A stretch of DNA of 64,000 nucleotides, from assembly GCA_032027045.1 (NCBI GenBank), contig JAVSMU010000001.1, forward strand, positions 1,182,646 to 1,246,645. The letters are read 5' to 3'. This document shows positions 26,910-36,510 of the stretch, piece by piece. Position numbers and translations under genes: made by a program. The DNA comes from Truepera sp. GTDB lineage: Bacteria > Deinococcota > Deinococci > Deinococcales > Trueperaceae. Under the pieces are notes generated by a model. That model was not told the origin of the DNA, ran no database searches, and worked only from the letters and a program-made list of their open reading frames with translations. Position 1 is the stretch's first letter. The number at the start of each line of letters is the position of its first letter.

Positions 26910-27911
26910 TCAGCTTGCCACGCGTTCGAGCAGCTCGGCGTTGAAGAACTCCGGCAGCCCCATGCCGGTGTGCTCGCCGTTCTGCTTTTGCGTGTGAAGT
27001 ATGCCCTCGGCGAGGAGCTGGAGGTGGACCTCGACGATGGCGGGATCGAACTGGGAACCGGCCCCTTCTTGAAGTATGAGGCTTGCCTCGCGCGTGGGCA
27101 TGGCTGCCCGGTAGGGACGGTCGCTGGTCATCGCCTCGAAGGCATCGACCACCGCGAGGATTCGACCGAAGATGGGGATCTGCGTGCCCGCCAGGCTACG
27201 GGGGTAGCCGCGGCCGTCCCAACGCTCGTGATGCGAGCGGATGGCCTCGGAAATGACGTGGAACTCGGGGTTGATGTTCATCAGCGTGTCGGCGCCCACG
27301 GCCGCGTGCTGCTTCATCACCTCGTACTCTTCATGGGTGAGCGGCCCGGCCTTGAGCAGGATCTTGGCCGGGGTGGCCAGCTTGCCGACGTCGTGCAGGT
27401 AACCGGCCCAATAGAGCGTCTCGAGATCCCTCGGCCGCAGGCCAAGGCGCTCGCCTAGCCTCAGGGCGTTGTAAGCGACGCGCTCGCAATGACCGGACGT
27501 CTCCTCGTCGTGGCTCTCCAAGAGTTTGGTCAGCGCTTCGAGCGTCCGGGCGTACGTCCGCGAGAGGTTTGTGACGTTGGCCTCCAGGGTCAGGCGGCGC
27601 CTGGCGAGCTTGCGCCTCATGAGGCCGGAGACGAGACCGATGGAGACGAAGTAGCCCATCCTGACGGCCCAGGCGCCGGCGCCATACTCGCTCGGCGTTG
27701 AGGCGATGAGGAACGGGCTAGCCGCCAAGCCGGATAGGGCGCCGACGAGGGCGCCACCCCGGACCGAGTACCAGTAGGCGGCCAGCAAGATGACGAAGTA
27801 GAAGTTGTACACCAGCACGAAGTTCCCCGGGCCGGCAACGTGCAGCAGCACGGCGCAGGCGGCGACGGCGGCGACGAGTACGGTGATGCGGGTTGCCTGC
27901 GACTTGAACAT
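26910..27911 (-). CDS. Membrane-anchored HD-GYP domain protein (predicted cyclic di-GMP phosphodiesterase)
   Basis: 333 aa. Residues 1-100 hold three or four membrane segments; a short helix links to the HD-GYP domain (about 120-310). The catalytic marks are present: SGHCERVAYNA, HDVGK, the HHERWDGRGYP core that defines HD-GYP, and DAFEAMTSDRPYR. Such proteins hydrolyse cyclic di-GMP. No recognised sensor domain is seen beyond the membrane part, and no GGDEF protein is in the window. Confidence 0.9.
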   Translation of the reverse strand: MFKSQATRITVLVAAVAACAVLLHVAGPGNFVLVYNFYFVILLAAYWYSVRGGALVGALSGLAASPFLIASTPSEYGAGAWAVRMGYFVSIGLVSGLMRRKLARRRLTLEANVTNLSRTYARTLEALTKLLESHDEETSGHCERVAYNALRLGERLGLRPRDLETLYWAGYLHDVGKLATPAKILLKAGPLTHEEYEVMKQHAAVGADTLMNINPEFHVISEAIRSHHERWDGRGYPRSLAGTQIPIFGRILAVVDAFEAMTSDRPYRAAMPTREASLILQEGAGSQFDPAIVEVHLQLLAEGILHTQKQNGEHTGMGLPEFFNAELLERVAS

Positions 27912-28124
27912 GAGACGGCCGGGGGACCTCCGAGGATGGGCGGCACGCGGCGACTGCCTTGGGGCGCTCCCACTGGCGATCCGCGTGTTCTACATCGAAT
28001 CAGCATGACACCGGGTGGCTGGGCCGATGATGAAACTTCGCATTGTCCGTACTGCGAGACAAGCTCCGGCCCTGCATTGGCGTTGCGATGCCCTCGTGGC
28101 GGCCCGCAGCGGCCGTGGCGGTCC

Positions 28125-31100
28125 CTAGCCCGGCGCGGCGCTCCTGTCGTTCAAAGGAACGGCGAGCGGCTCCGCGGCCGAGAGCGAGTAGGGTTCACCG
28201 CGCACCTCCACCTGGGTGAGGGCCTCGTAGGTTCGCGCCCCAGGCGTCTCGACAGCAAGCGAGATGGCGTCGCGCGTGACCCTGGCCCTGATGCGCGCGC
28301 CGCGCCAGCGCAGCTTGAACTCCAGCGCCTCCCAGCCAGCCGGGAGGCGGGGGTCGAAGCGCAGGCGGCCCCCGTCGTCGCGCATGCCGCCGAAGCCGCC
28401 CACCACCGCCTGCCACGTGCCGCCGGCGGAGGCGATGTGCACGCCGTCGGCCGCGTTGCCGTGCTTGTCGGCCAGGTCGACGTAGAGCATGCGCTCGAAG
28501 TAGTCGGCCGCCAGGTCGTGGTGCCCTACCTCGGCGGCCATGATCGCCTGCACGGCCGCCGACAGCGTGGAGTCGCCGGTGGTGAGCGGGTCGTAGAAGT
28601 CGAAGGCGGCGCGCTTCTCTGCTGGCGTGAACTCGAGCGCGTAGAGGTACATCGCCAACACCAGGTCGGCCTGCTTCAAGACCTGGTGGCGGTAGATGAC
28701 CAGCGGGTGGTAGTGAAGTAGCAGCGGGCGCTTGTCGGGTGGCGTGGCGGGTATGTCCCACGGTTCGCGGTCCATGAAGCGCGCATCCTGGAGGTGCACG
28801 CCGCGCTCTGCGTCGAAGCCCACGTGCATTGAGTCGGCCGCGCGGCGCCAGAACGCCGGTTCGGAGTCCTCGATTCCCAGGCGTGCGATGAGCGCAGCGG
28901 CGGCTTCGGGCGCCGTTCGCGCGAGCTCCTCCAGCATGTCGGCCGCGAAACGCAGGTTGAAGCGCGCGGCCACGTTGGTGTAGAAGTTGTCGTCCACCAC
29001 GGCGCTGTACTCGTCGGGCCCGGTCACGCCGTTGATGTGGAACGACTCCGGGGGTCCGGCCTCGAAGTACCCCAAGGAAGCCCACATGCGGGCCGTTTCC
29101 ACGGCGATGTCCGCCCCGTGGCCCTCGGCGAAGGCACGGTCGTCCGTTGCCGCTACGTACTTGGCAACGGCGTAGGTGATGTCGGCGTCGATGTGATACT
29201 GCGCCGTGCCCGCGGGGTAGTAGGCCGAAGCCTCCTCGCCGTTGATGGTGCGCCACGGGAACAGGGCGCCCTCCTCGGCCATCACCCGTGCGCGGCGCCT
29301 GGCGGCCGGCAGCATGGCGTGCCTGAACGAGAGCGCCGCCTCGGCGACGGCGGGGCGGGTATGCATCATGTACGGCAGGACGTAGATCTCCGTGTCCCAG
29401 AAGTAGTGCCCCGAGTAGCCGCTGCCGGTCACGCCCTTCGCGGCTATGCCGCGCCCGTCGGCGCGTGCCGAAGCCTGCGCCAGTTGGAACAGGTTCCAGC
29501 GCAGCGCCTGCTGCACGGCCGGTTGTCCCGTCACGCGCACGTCGGCGTCGGCCCAGAACTCTTCGAGCCACCGCCGCTGCGTGTCCACCGGCGCGCCTAC
29601 CCCACCCGCCGCCGCGGAGTCGAGGGTGCGGCTGCAGGCCGCCACCAGGTCGTCGACCCGGTCGGCTGCGCCGTCGTGGTAGGCGGCCAGCTTGTGAAGC
29701 GTGGTGCTTGCCCCGCGCCTGCCGTGCAGTTCGAAAGTGACCTTTGCCTGCGTAGGGGAGACGGTGGTGGTGGCCTCGAAGGGAGTGTCAACTACCAAAC
29801 GGTGGTCGAGCATGACGGCCACCCCCAGGCGTGAGTTGCGCGTCGCGTGGGCAAGGAATGGGCGGCCCCCCACCTCCCCATGACGCTGCGGCACGAGCGC
29901 ACCCCTCATGTCCTCGGCCCTGCGCGGGTCGAACTCGGCGGTGCCGGGTGGTGGCGCGGTAGCCGCCGTGGCGCCCGGCTCGTCCTGCCGGTCGACCAGC
30001 GACGAAGTGATCACCACGGGGGCGTCGGCGTCGAGCAGGGTGACCGTGTACTCCATCGCGGCCAGGTGCTTGTCACTGAAGCTGACCAACCGGCGCGAGT
30101 TGACTGCCACGCGGTTGCCGCTCGGCGTGCGCCACAGGAGGCGCCTCTCGAGGCTGCCCCCCGCCATGTCGAGGGCGCGTTCGTAGTCGTCGAGTTCGGC
30201 GGTGTCCAGGTCGAGCTCGTCGTCACCGACGCGTAAGCGGATGGTCTTGGCGTCGGGCAGGTTGAGGATGGTCTGCCCGACGGTCGCGAAGCCGTAGGCC
30301 GCCTCCGGGTAAGTGATGGGCCAGGTCTCGTGGAAGCCGTTGATGAACGTGCCGTGCTCGTAGGCGGATCCCGCCTCCTCGCCGTTGCCTCGCAGCCCCA
30401 GGTAGCCGTTACCCAGCGCGAAGAGCGTCTCGGCCTGGCCGCGCCGCTCTGCGGAAGGGCGGGCCCTCTCCACCAGCCGCCACTCGTCGACCGGGTAGAG
30501 GCGCCTGTCGAGCGGCGGGGTCGCCACGGCCTCGGCGAGGGGCGCCAGGTCCGCCACCACCAGCCCGGCGCCGGCGCCTGCCAGCTCGTCGGCTCCGGCC
30601 CCGCGGTCGACGCCCACCACCAGGCCGAAGTTTCCGGCGCGCCCCGCCTCCACACCCGAGAGTGCGTCCTCGACCACCACCGCGTGCCCCGCCGGGACCC
30701 CCAACCGCTGCGCGGCGGCCAGGTAGGTGGCGGGGTCCGGCTTGCCGGCAAGCCCCTCGGCGGCAGCAAGGGCGCCGTCCACCACGACGGGGAAGCGGCC
30801 TGCCAGGCCGGCCGCGGCCAGCACGTTGACGGCGTTCCTGGAACTCGAGACCACGGCCATGGGTGTGCCGCTGGCCTCCAACCGCTCCAGCAGCGCCAAC
30901 GACCCGGGGTACGGGGTCACTCCCTCCTCGCTCAGCACTCGTTGGAAGACGACGTTCTTCCGGTTCCCGAGGCCGCAGACGGTGTCGGCCTCGGGCGGGT
31001 CGTTGGGCCCACCCCACGGCAGCTCGATGTTCCGCGACCGTAGTAGCTCAGCCACGCCCTCGTAACGGGGCTTGCCGTCGATGTGGTCGAAGTAGTCCTG

Positions 31101-31277
31101 GGTGCCGTAGGGCGCCACGCCCGCATGCGCCCCTAGGTAGTCGGCGAAGAGGGCCTCCCACGCGCGCATGTGCACGGTGGCGGTGGGGGTGAGGACGCCG
31201 TCGAGGTCGAACAGGACGGCGGCGAACCGGGAGAGGTCGGGGAGCTCGCCCGCTGGATTCGTGACTGGCCGAAACAT
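28125..31277 (-). CDS. Fusion of beta-phosphoglucomutase (HAD) and glycoside hydrolase family 65 phosphorylase
   Basis: 1050 aa. Residues 15-250 are a HAD phosphoglucomutase: FDLDGVLT with D24 and D26, VVSSSRNAVN, GKPDP and VVEDALSGVEAGRAG. Residues about 265-1045 are GH65: an N-terminal beta-sandwich (LFALGNGYLGLRGNGEE), then the (alpha/alpha)6 barrel with YFWDTEIYVLPYM, and the acid catalyst in NGVTGPDEYSAVVDDNFYTN (Glu near 755). KQADLVLAMYL near 860 lies in the phosphate-site region. Together they would split an alpha-glucosyl disaccharide (maltose, trehalose, kojibiose or nigerose) with phosphate and convert the beta-glucose-1-phosphate to glucose-6-phosphate. The disaccharide cannot be told. 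Confidence 0.93.
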   Translation of the reverse strand: MFRPVTNPAGELPDLSRFAAVLFDLDGVLTPTATVHMRAWEALFADYLGAHAGVAPYGTQDYFDHIDGKPRYEGVAELLRSRNIELPWGGPNDPPEADTVCGLGNRKNVVFQRVLSEEGVTPYPGSLALLERLEASGTPMAVVSSSRNAVNVLAAAGLAGRFPVVVDGALAAAEGLAGKPDPATYLAAAQRLGVPAGHAVVVEDALSGVEAGRAGNFGLVVGVDRGAGADELAGAGAGLVVADLAPLAEAVATPPLDRRLYPVDEWRLVERARPSAERRGQAETLFALGNGYLGLRGNGEEAGSAYEHGTFINGFHETWPITYPEAAYGFATVGQTILNLPDAKTIRLRVGDDELDLDTAELDDYERALDMAGGSLERRLLWRTPSGNRVAVNSRRLVSFSDKHLAAMEYTVTLLDADAPVVITSSLVDRQDEPGATAATAPPPGTAEFDPRRAEDMRGALVPQRHGEVGGRPFLAHATRNSRLGVAVMLDHRLVVDTPFEATTTVSPTQAKVTFELHGRRGASTTLHKLAAYHDGAADRVDDLVAACSRTLDSAAAGGVGAPVDTQRRWLEEFWADADVRVTGQPAVQQALRWNLFQLAQASARADGRGIAAKGVTGSGYSGHYFWDTEIYVLPYMMHTRPAVAEAALSFRHAMLPAARRRARVMAEEGALFPWRTINGEEASAYYPAGTAQYHIDADITYAVAKYVAATDDRAFAEGHGADIAVETARMWASLGYFEAGPPESFHINGVTGPDEYSAVVDDNFYTNVAARFNLRFAADMLEELARTAPEAAAALIARLGIEDSEPAFWRRAADSMHVGFDAERGVHLQDARFMDREPWDIPATPPDKRPLLLHYHPLVIYRHQVLKQADLVLAMYLYALEFTPAEKRAAFDFYDPLTTGDSTLSAAVQAIMAAEVGHHDLAADYFERMLYVDLADKHGNAADGVHIASAGGTWQAVVGGFGGMRDDGGRLRFDPRLPAGWEALEFKLRWRGARIRARVTRDAISLAVETPGARTYEALTQVEVRGEPYSLSAAEPLAVPLNDRSAAPG

Positions 31278-31410
31278 GCCTAACCATACGGGGCGGCGTG
31301 GCGAGGGAGCTGCGGCAGCGTCCGGCGGCCGTGATTGCCGGGCCTGACCTGGCGGCGAGGGGCCGGGGGGCGCTCACCCACGTCGTTTCCTGGGTGTAGG
31401 GTAGCGCGTG

Positions 31411-32190
31411 ATGTCACTTTCCGGTCGCGCTATCGTCATCGGCCTCGCGGGTGGGTTCTTCGGCAGCATGGTGGGTCTCGGGGGCGCCGTCGTGATCATC
31501 CCGCTGCTCACCGGGTGGGCGAAGGTGAGCCAGCACAAGGCGCACGCCACCAGCCTGGTCGCCGTCGTCTTCACCGGGCTCATCGGCGCCTGGGCGTACG
31601 CCAGTGGGGGAGCCCTCGACTGGGGCATAGCCGTTCCCGTCGCCATCGCAGCGGTGATCACCTCCACCTTCGCCGCCGCGTACTCGGCCCGGGTGCCGGC
31701 AGGGGTGCTGAAGCGGATCTTCGGCCTCTTGCTCATCGCCGCGGCCATCAGCCTGATCTTCGGGCTAGAGGTGAGCGGGCAGGGGATAGGCGGCGCCTGG
31801 CGCCTGCCCGCCGCGGTCTTGTTGGGGCTCCTGTCGGGGACGCTCACGGGCCTGCTCGGGATAGGCGGGGGCGCCTTCATCGTGCCGTTGCTGGTACTGG
31901 CATTCGGCCTGGAGCAACACCTCGCGCAGGGAACCAGCCTCGCCGTCATGATCCCGGCCGGGATAGCCGGGACCGCCGTGCACGTCAGCAACAGGCGCAT
32001 AGACGCGCGGCTCGTGCTGGGCCTGATAATCGGCGTCGCCATCGGGGCGTTCGGGGGCGGCAAGCTCGCGCTGCTCACCCCCGAGAGGCCGCTGCAGATA
32101 ATCTTCGGCATCATCCTGCTCTGGACCGGCGCGCGCTACGTGCTGCCGGCGAGGAAGAAGGCGCCCGCCAACTTGCCGCTCGAGCGCTGA
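31411..32190 (+). CDS. TSUP family permease (TauE/SafE type)
   Basis: 259 aa, eight hydrophobic segments in two similar halves, each opening with a Gly-rich GLGGAVVIIPLL or GIGGGAFIVPLL motif. Members move sulfite, sulfoacetate or other small organic anions. ATG at 31411 lies 8 bases after TAGGGT (31397-31402); GTG at 31408 is an alternative. Direct repeats start at its stop codon. Confidence 0.88.
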   Translation: MSLSGRAIVIGLAGGFFGSMVGLGGAVVIIPLLTGWAKVSQHKAHATSLVAVVFTGLIGAWAYASGGALDWGIAVPVAIAAVITSTFAAAYSARVPAGVLKRIFGLLLIAAAISLIFGLEVSGQGIGGAWRLPAAVLLGLLSGTLTGLLGIGGGAFIVPLLVLAFGLEQHLAQGTSLAVMIPAGIAGTAVHVSNRRIDARLVLGLIIGVAIGAFGGGKLALLTPERPLQIIFGIILLWTGARYVLPARKKAPANLPLER

Positions 32191-32317
32191 GTGGCGCGGC
32201 CGCCGCCGAGTGGCGCGAGCGCCGCTCAGGGCACCCGCGCGCGCCTGAACCTACGGATTTCGTTTCGGGTGCGTTCGGCTGCGTCGTCAGGGCACCCGCG
32301 CGCGCCTGAACCTACGG
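32185..32317. repeat. Direct repeats at and after the TSUP stop codon
   Basis: A 14-base unit at 32185-32198 (containing TGA) recurs at 32204-32217 with one mismatch. Then a 31-base unit is repeated without error at 32226-32256 and 32287-32317, 61 bases apart; each copy carries a TCAGG...CCTGA inverted pair. Confidence 0.85.
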
Positions 32318-32346
32318 TCGTTACGGTCGCCTTACGTGTTGGGCCC

Positions 32347-32352
32347 TAGACT
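32347..32352 (+). promoter_or_regulatory. Likely -10 box of the hemolysin-III gene (leaderless)
   Basis: TAGACT, followed by 7 bases and then ATG at 32360. Confidence 0.5.
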
Positions 32353-32359
32353 GGCCCAT

Positions 32360-33037
32360 ATGGGTACGTCCTCTCAGGCAAGCTCGCACGGGTTCCTCAG
32401 GGAGCCGGTGAACGCGCTGACTCACCTAGCAGGCGCCGTGCTGTCGCTGGCCGCCACTATCGTCCTGGTCGTCATGGCCAGGTCGAGCACCACCGCGCTG
32501 GTGGCGTTCCTCATCTATGGGGCGTCCTCCGTAGTGCTCTTCAGCGCCAGCACGGCGCTGCACTCCGTTTTCGCCGGCCCGCGCCTCGAACGCTGGCTCA
32601 GGCGCATGGATCACGGCGCGATCTACGGTCTCATCGCGGGTTCTTACACGCCGATCGCGTTGGTGGCCATGCAGCCCGAGTTCGCCACCTGGGGGTGGTG
32701 GCTGTTCGGGCTGGTTTGGCTCTTCGCCGTCGGCGGGTTGCTGTTCAAGACGTTCTGGCTGGGCGCCCCGCGCTGGTTGAGCACTGCGCTGTACCTGGCC
32801 ATGGGTTGGTTGGTGGTCGTGGCCATCGTGCCCGTGGCGAAGGCGCTAGGGCTGGAGAACATGATTTGGCTCGGGATCGGCGGTTTCTTCTACAGCGTGG
32901 GCGCGGTCGTCTACGCGCTGAAGCGCCCCCGGCTGTGGCCGGCGACGTTCGGCTATCACGAGCTGTGGCACCTCTTCGTGCTGGCGGGATGGGGTTGCCA
33001 CCTCGTCATCATGCTGCGCCTGGCGGCCGGCGTTTGA
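32360..33037 (+). CDS. Hemolysin III / PAQR family membrane protein
   Basis: 225 aa with seven hydrophobic segments. The family histidines are seen in EPVNALTHLAG, ASTALHSVF and YHELWHLFVLAGWGCHLVIM, where the HxxxH pair binds Zn in relatives. Biochemical role in bacteria is poorly defined (membrane lipid homeostasis has been proposed). ATG at 32360 is chosen over the start at 32336 because of the -10 box 7 bases upstream. Confidence 0.88.
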   Translation: MGTSSQASSHGFLREPVNALTHLAGAVLSLAATIVLVVMARSSTTALVAFLIYGASSVVLFSASTALHSVFAGPRLERWLRRMDHGAIYGLIAGSYTPIALVAMQPEFATWGWWLFGLVWLFAVGGLLFKTFWLGAPRWLSTALYLAMGWLVVVAIVPVAKALGLENMIWLGIGGFFYSVGAVVYALKRPRLWPATFGYHELWHLFVLAGWGCHLVIMLRLAAGV

Positions 33038-33092
33038 CGACCGGTGAGCAGCCGCGGCGCCGTTGGCCGTGACGGTGTCAGCGGCGGCCCGA

Positions 33093-33146
33093 GGACCGGA
33101 TCCGGGGTTAGGACCGGAACCAGCCTGGGGACCGGAACCGGCCTCG
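33093..33146. repeat. Three tandem 18-bp repeats between convergent genes
   Basis: Copies at 33093-33110, 33111-33128 and 33129-33146 all open GGACCGGA. They fill much of the gap between the hemolysin-III stop and the P5CDH stop. Confidence 0.75.
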
Positions 33147-33157
33147 ATGGTTCTGGC

Positions 33158-34705
33158 CTAGAAGCGCTCGGTGGTCGTCTTCATCTCCATGAAGTTCTTG
33201 AGGTAGTCCGGGCCGCCGGCCTTGGTGTTGGAACCCGACATCTTGAAGCCGCCGAAGGGCTGGACGCCCACGAGGGCGCCCGTGATCTTACGGTTGAGGT
33301 AGAGGTTGCCCACCTGGAACTCGGCGCGGGCGCGCGCCAGGTTCTCCCGGCTGCGGCTGATGACGCCGCCCGTGAGGGCGTACATGCTGCCGTTGGCGAT
33401 CTCCAGCGCGTGCCCGAAGTCCTTGGCGCGCAGCACAGCCATGACGGGCCCGAAGATCTCCTCGCAGGCGATAGTGGCGCCCACCGGCACGTCGGCGAAT
33501 ACCGTCGGTTGGATGAACCAGCCGTCGCCGGCGGCTGGGCCGCCGCCCGTCACCAGGCGCGCCTCGGCCTTGCCCGACTCTATGTAGCCGAGGATCTTCT
33601 GGTACTGGCGCTCGTTTATCACAGGGGCGACGTCCGGGTTCTCGTCCGCCGGGCCGATCGTCAGCTTCTCGGTCAGCGACTTGACGCGCTCCAGCAGCTC
33701 ATCGTGAACCTCGTCCACCACGATCAGGCGGCTCATGGCGGAGCACTTCTGGCCCTGGAAGCCGAAGGCGCTGGTCACCGCGGCCTGGGCGGCCAGTTCC
33801 AGGTCGGCCGTCTCGTCGACGATCAGAGCGTCCTTGCCGCCCATCTCGAGGAACGTGCGCTTGAGCCACGTCTGGCCGGGCTGTACCTTGGCGGCGCGCT
33901 CGAAGATGCGCGTGCCGGTGCCCACGGAGCCCGTGAAGTTGATGAAGCGCACACGCGGGTGGTCGACCAGGGCGTCGCCCAGCACGGCGTCGTCGCCCGT
34001 CAACAGGTTGATGACGCCGGGCGGGTAGCCGGCCTCGGCCACCAGCTCCATGAACTTGGCGGCGATGATCGGCGTGGAGGGGGAGGGCTTGACCACTACG
34101 GTGTTGCCGACGACCACGGGCCCGACGGTGGTGCCGACCAGGATGGCCAAGAGGAAGTTCCACGGTGGGATGACCAACCCGGCGCCCATAGGTTGGAACA
34201 CCGTGGTGTTCTCCTCGCCGGCATGGGTGTAGGAGTGTAGCGGCGCGGCGTGGGTGAGCGCCATGCGGGCGTAGTACTCGCAGAAGTCGATGGCCTCCGC
34301 GACGTCCGCGATGGCCTCGAGGTAGTTCTTGGAAGCCTCGAACACTTCCCAGGCGGCCAGCTCCTCGCGCCTGCGGCGCATGATGGCTGCCAGCTTGACG
34401 AGCAGGCGGGCGCGGTCCTCCATGCTCCAACGCGACCAGCCCTCGTAGGCCCGCCAGGCGGCGTCGATGGCCAGTTCTATCTCGCGGGGGCCGGCCTTGG
34501 TGGCGCGCCCGACCAGCCGATCCTTGCGCGACGGGTCGCGCGACTCCAGGTATTGACCGGTGGTGACGTGTTCGCCGTCGATGGTCAGGGGGTAGTCCTT
34601 GCCAAGTTGGCCCCGTACGTCTTCCAGCGTCCTTCGGAAGCGCGTCAGGGTGGCGGGGTCGGTGAAGTCCGCGAACGGTTCGTTTCTGTATGGCTCGAAT
34701 AGCAT
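33158..34705 (-). CDS. pruA: L-glutamate gamma-semialdehyde (1-pyrroline-5-carboxylate) dehydrogenase
   Basis: 515 aa. NAD-dependent second step of proline breakdown to glutamate. Starts MLFEPYRNEPFADF at ATG 34705 with GAGGAGAAAG upstream, as in the P5CDH family; the in-frame extension to 34744 is discarded. Motifs: PWNFLLAILVG, FTGSVGTGTRIFE, catalytic Glu in LEMGGKDALIV and Cys in GFQGQKCSAMSR. Downstream of proline dehydrogenase in the same operon (59-base gap). Confidence 0.95.
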   Translation of the reverse strand: MLFEPYRNEPFADFTDPATLTRFRRTLEDVRGQLGKDYPLTIDGEHVTTGQYLESRDPSRKDRLVGRATKAGPREIELAIDAAWRAYEGWSRWSMEDRARLLVKLAAIMRRRREELAAWEVFEASKNYLEAIADVAEAIDFCEYYARMALTHAAPLHSYTHAGEENTTVFQPMGAGLVIPPWNFLLAILVGTTVGPVVVGNTVVVKPSPSTPIIAAKFMELVAEAGYPPGVINLLTGDDAVLGDALVDHPRVRFINFTGSVGTGTRIFERAAKVQPGQTWLKRTFLEMGGKDALIVDETADLELAAQAAVTSAFGFQGQKCSAMSRLIVVDEVHDELLERVKSLTEKLTIGPADENPDVAPVINERQYQKILGYIESGKAEARLVTGGGPAAGDGWFIQPTVFADVPVGATIACEEIFGPVMAVLRAKDFGHALEIANGSMYALTGGVISRSRENLARARAEFQVGNLYLNRKITGALVGVQPFGGFKMSGSNTKAGGPDYLKNFMEMKTTTERF

Positions 34706-34764
34706 GGGCTTTCTCCTCTCGCGAGAGCGGCAACGAGGCCGCATTGCGGGGCGTTACCGGGGTG

Positions 34765-35706
34765 CTAGCCGAACAGGCCGCGCACCACGAACGCCAGGTT
34801 GGCCGGCCGCTCCGCCAGCCGCCTGCTGTAGTAGCCGTACCAGTCCGCGCCGAACGGTACGTACACGCGCACGGGGTGCCCTTGGGCCGTCAGCCGTTCC
34901 TGCAGTTGCGGCCGTACGCCGTAGAGCATCTGCACCTCGTAGCGCTCCGGTCCGAGCCTGGCGCCACGGGCGTACGCGAGCAGTTCGCGCAGCAGGGCCT
35001 CGTCGTGGGTGGCGATGTTCAGCTTGAGCCCGGCCTCGAGTGCGCGGAAGGCGAGTGTGCGGTAAGCGTCGTCCACCTTGCGCACGTCGGGGATGGCGTC
35101 CTGGGGCGCCTCGTTGTACGCGCCCTTGACCAGCCGCAAGGCCGTAACGCCCGAGTAGCGCTTGGCCAGCTCGATCACTCGTTCGAGGTCCTCCGGCGTC
35201 CGGTACAAGTAGCTCTGCAAGACGGTGCTCACGCCCTGGTGCCCGGCCTCGCGCAGGCGTTCAAACAGGTCGAGCGTGCCGCCCACGAAAGGGACGTTCT
35301 CCATGTCGAGGCACACGTGGCCGCCCAGGCTCAGTGCACGGCGCACCACGCGGTCTGCGAGTTCGAACGCGAGTTCGGGGCTGACGCCGAGACCGAGCTG
35401 CGTTGGCTTGACGCTGAGGTACGGCTCCACGCCGGCCGCCTGAGTCACCACCAGGCAGTCCTCGATCTCGTCGGCGACCGCCCGCGCGCCCCGTTCGCTG
35501 CCCACTGCCTCGCCGAGCAGGTCCAGGATGACGCGGCGGCCACTCTGCTGGATGGCCAGTAGAGCCGGAACGGCGCTCGAGACGTCCTCACCGGCCACGA
35601 ACCGCCCGACCCCCACGCGCCAGCCGTAGCGGCTGATGACCGACTTCACGAATGGAGCCGAGGCTACGGCCAGCGTCACGTTGCGGTAGAGGGGAGCGAC
35701 GTCCAT
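34765..35706 (-). CDS. Proline dehydrogenase (monofunctional)
   Basis: 313 aa. FAD-dependent oxidation of proline to pyrroline-5-carboxylate, feeding the P5CDH encoded just downstream. Motifs: LDLLGEAV, QSYLYRTPEDLERVI, LRLVKGAYNEAP, IATHDE, EVQMLYGVRPQLQERL and YVPFGADWYGYYSRRL. ATG at 35706 is used instead of 35772 because TACAAT (35724-35719) lies 12 bases upstream and the family begins here. Quinone-linked in relatives. Confidence 0.94.
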   Translation of the reverse strand: MDVAPLYRNVTLAVASAPFVKSVISRYGWRVGVGRFVAGEDVSSAVPALLAIQQSGRRVILDLLGEAVGSERGARAVADEIEDCLVVTQAAGVEPYLSVKPTQLGLGVSPELAFELADRVVRRALSLGGHVCLDMENVPFVGGTLDLFERLREAGHQGVSTVLQSYLYRTPEDLERVIELAKRYSGVTALRLVKGAYNEAPQDAIPDVRKVDDAYRTLAFRALEAGLKLNIATHDEALLRELLAYARGARLGPERYEVQMLYGVRPQLQERLTAQGHPVRVYVPFGADWYGYYSRRLAERPANLAFVVRGLFG

Positions 35707-35718
35707 GGCGATACGGTG

Positions 35719-35724
35719 ATTGTA
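35719..35724 (-). promoter_or_regulatory. Likely -10 box of the proline catabolic operon
   Basis: TACAAT on the minus strand, 12 bases before ATG at 35706, leaving a leader of only a few bases. Confidence 0.5.
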
Positions 35725-35943
35725 ACCGGGTGGGACGCGCTTTCTGGTTGGCTCTGGAGGTCGAGTAAACATTCGAACAGAGCCCGGAGTTGGTGCGCTG
35801 CTAACTTGGTGTCAGCGTGTGAGCGCGGGCGGGGTCGCTCGGCCGATCCCCGTTCTGCTCGGTCGCCGCGTGGAGGACCTGCTGCCGATGACGAGTACCC
35901 GCCCGCTGTCCGCACACGACTACACTTTCTGCGAGGCCCTGAG

Positions 35944-36510
35944 TTGAGGCTTTACTTCGTTCGCCACGGCGAGACGGACTGGAATCTGGTCGAGTCGCGC
36001 GGCGCCAAGGGTTGGGCGAAGGACTTCGCCCCGCTTACCGCCCTGGGCCGCCTACAGATCGACACGATCGCGCGCGATTACCGGCTCGAGGAGGCTGAGG
36101 CGATCTTGTGCAGCACCTACACCCGGGCGCTGGAGTCCGCCGCGCTGCTCAGCCGCGCCATCAACAAGCCGCTATACGTCGAACACGACCTCCACGAGTG
36201 GTTGCCGCAGAAGGACCCGCTCACCGAGCTCGATCCGAACTCCTTCGAGCGCGCCCGGCAGAGCCTGTCGGGCACGCGCCTGGAGGAGAACGCGCCGTGG
36301 GAGTCCATCGAGGAGGTGCGCCAGCGGGTGGTGGCCGTGTTGAGGCGCTACCGGCGCTTCAACACCCTGGTGGTGGTGACACACGGGGTAGTCATCGGTA
36401 GTCTGGTAGGCGTGCAAAGGCTCGTCGATCACGCCGAGATCGTGCCGTTCGACCTCGACCTCGACCAGGACACGAAGCTCGCCGCTGACACCCCGCGCGT
36501 AGTCAGGTGA
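35944..36510 (+). CDS. Histidine phosphatase family protein (phosphoglycerate mutase-like)
   Basis: 188 aa from TTG at 35944. The catalytic RHG motif is LYFVRHGETDWN at the very start; the Glu region is HEWLPQKDP and the second His is VVVTHGVVIG. A broad-specificity phosphatase or cobalamin-type phosphatase; substrate unknown. The TTG start is chosen because the family begins LRLYFVRHGE; TACACT at 35920-35925 may be its -10 box. Overlaps the acetyltransferase start. Confidence 0.85.
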   Translation: MRLYFVRHGETDWNLVESRGAKGWAKDFAPLTALGRLQIDTIARDYRLEEAEAILCSTYTRALESAALLSRAINKPLYVEHDLHEWLPQKDPLTELDPNSFERARQSLSGTRLEENAPWESIEEVRQRVVAVLRRYRRFNTLVVVTHGVVIGSLVGVQRLVDHAEIVPFDLDLDQDTKLAADTPRVVR

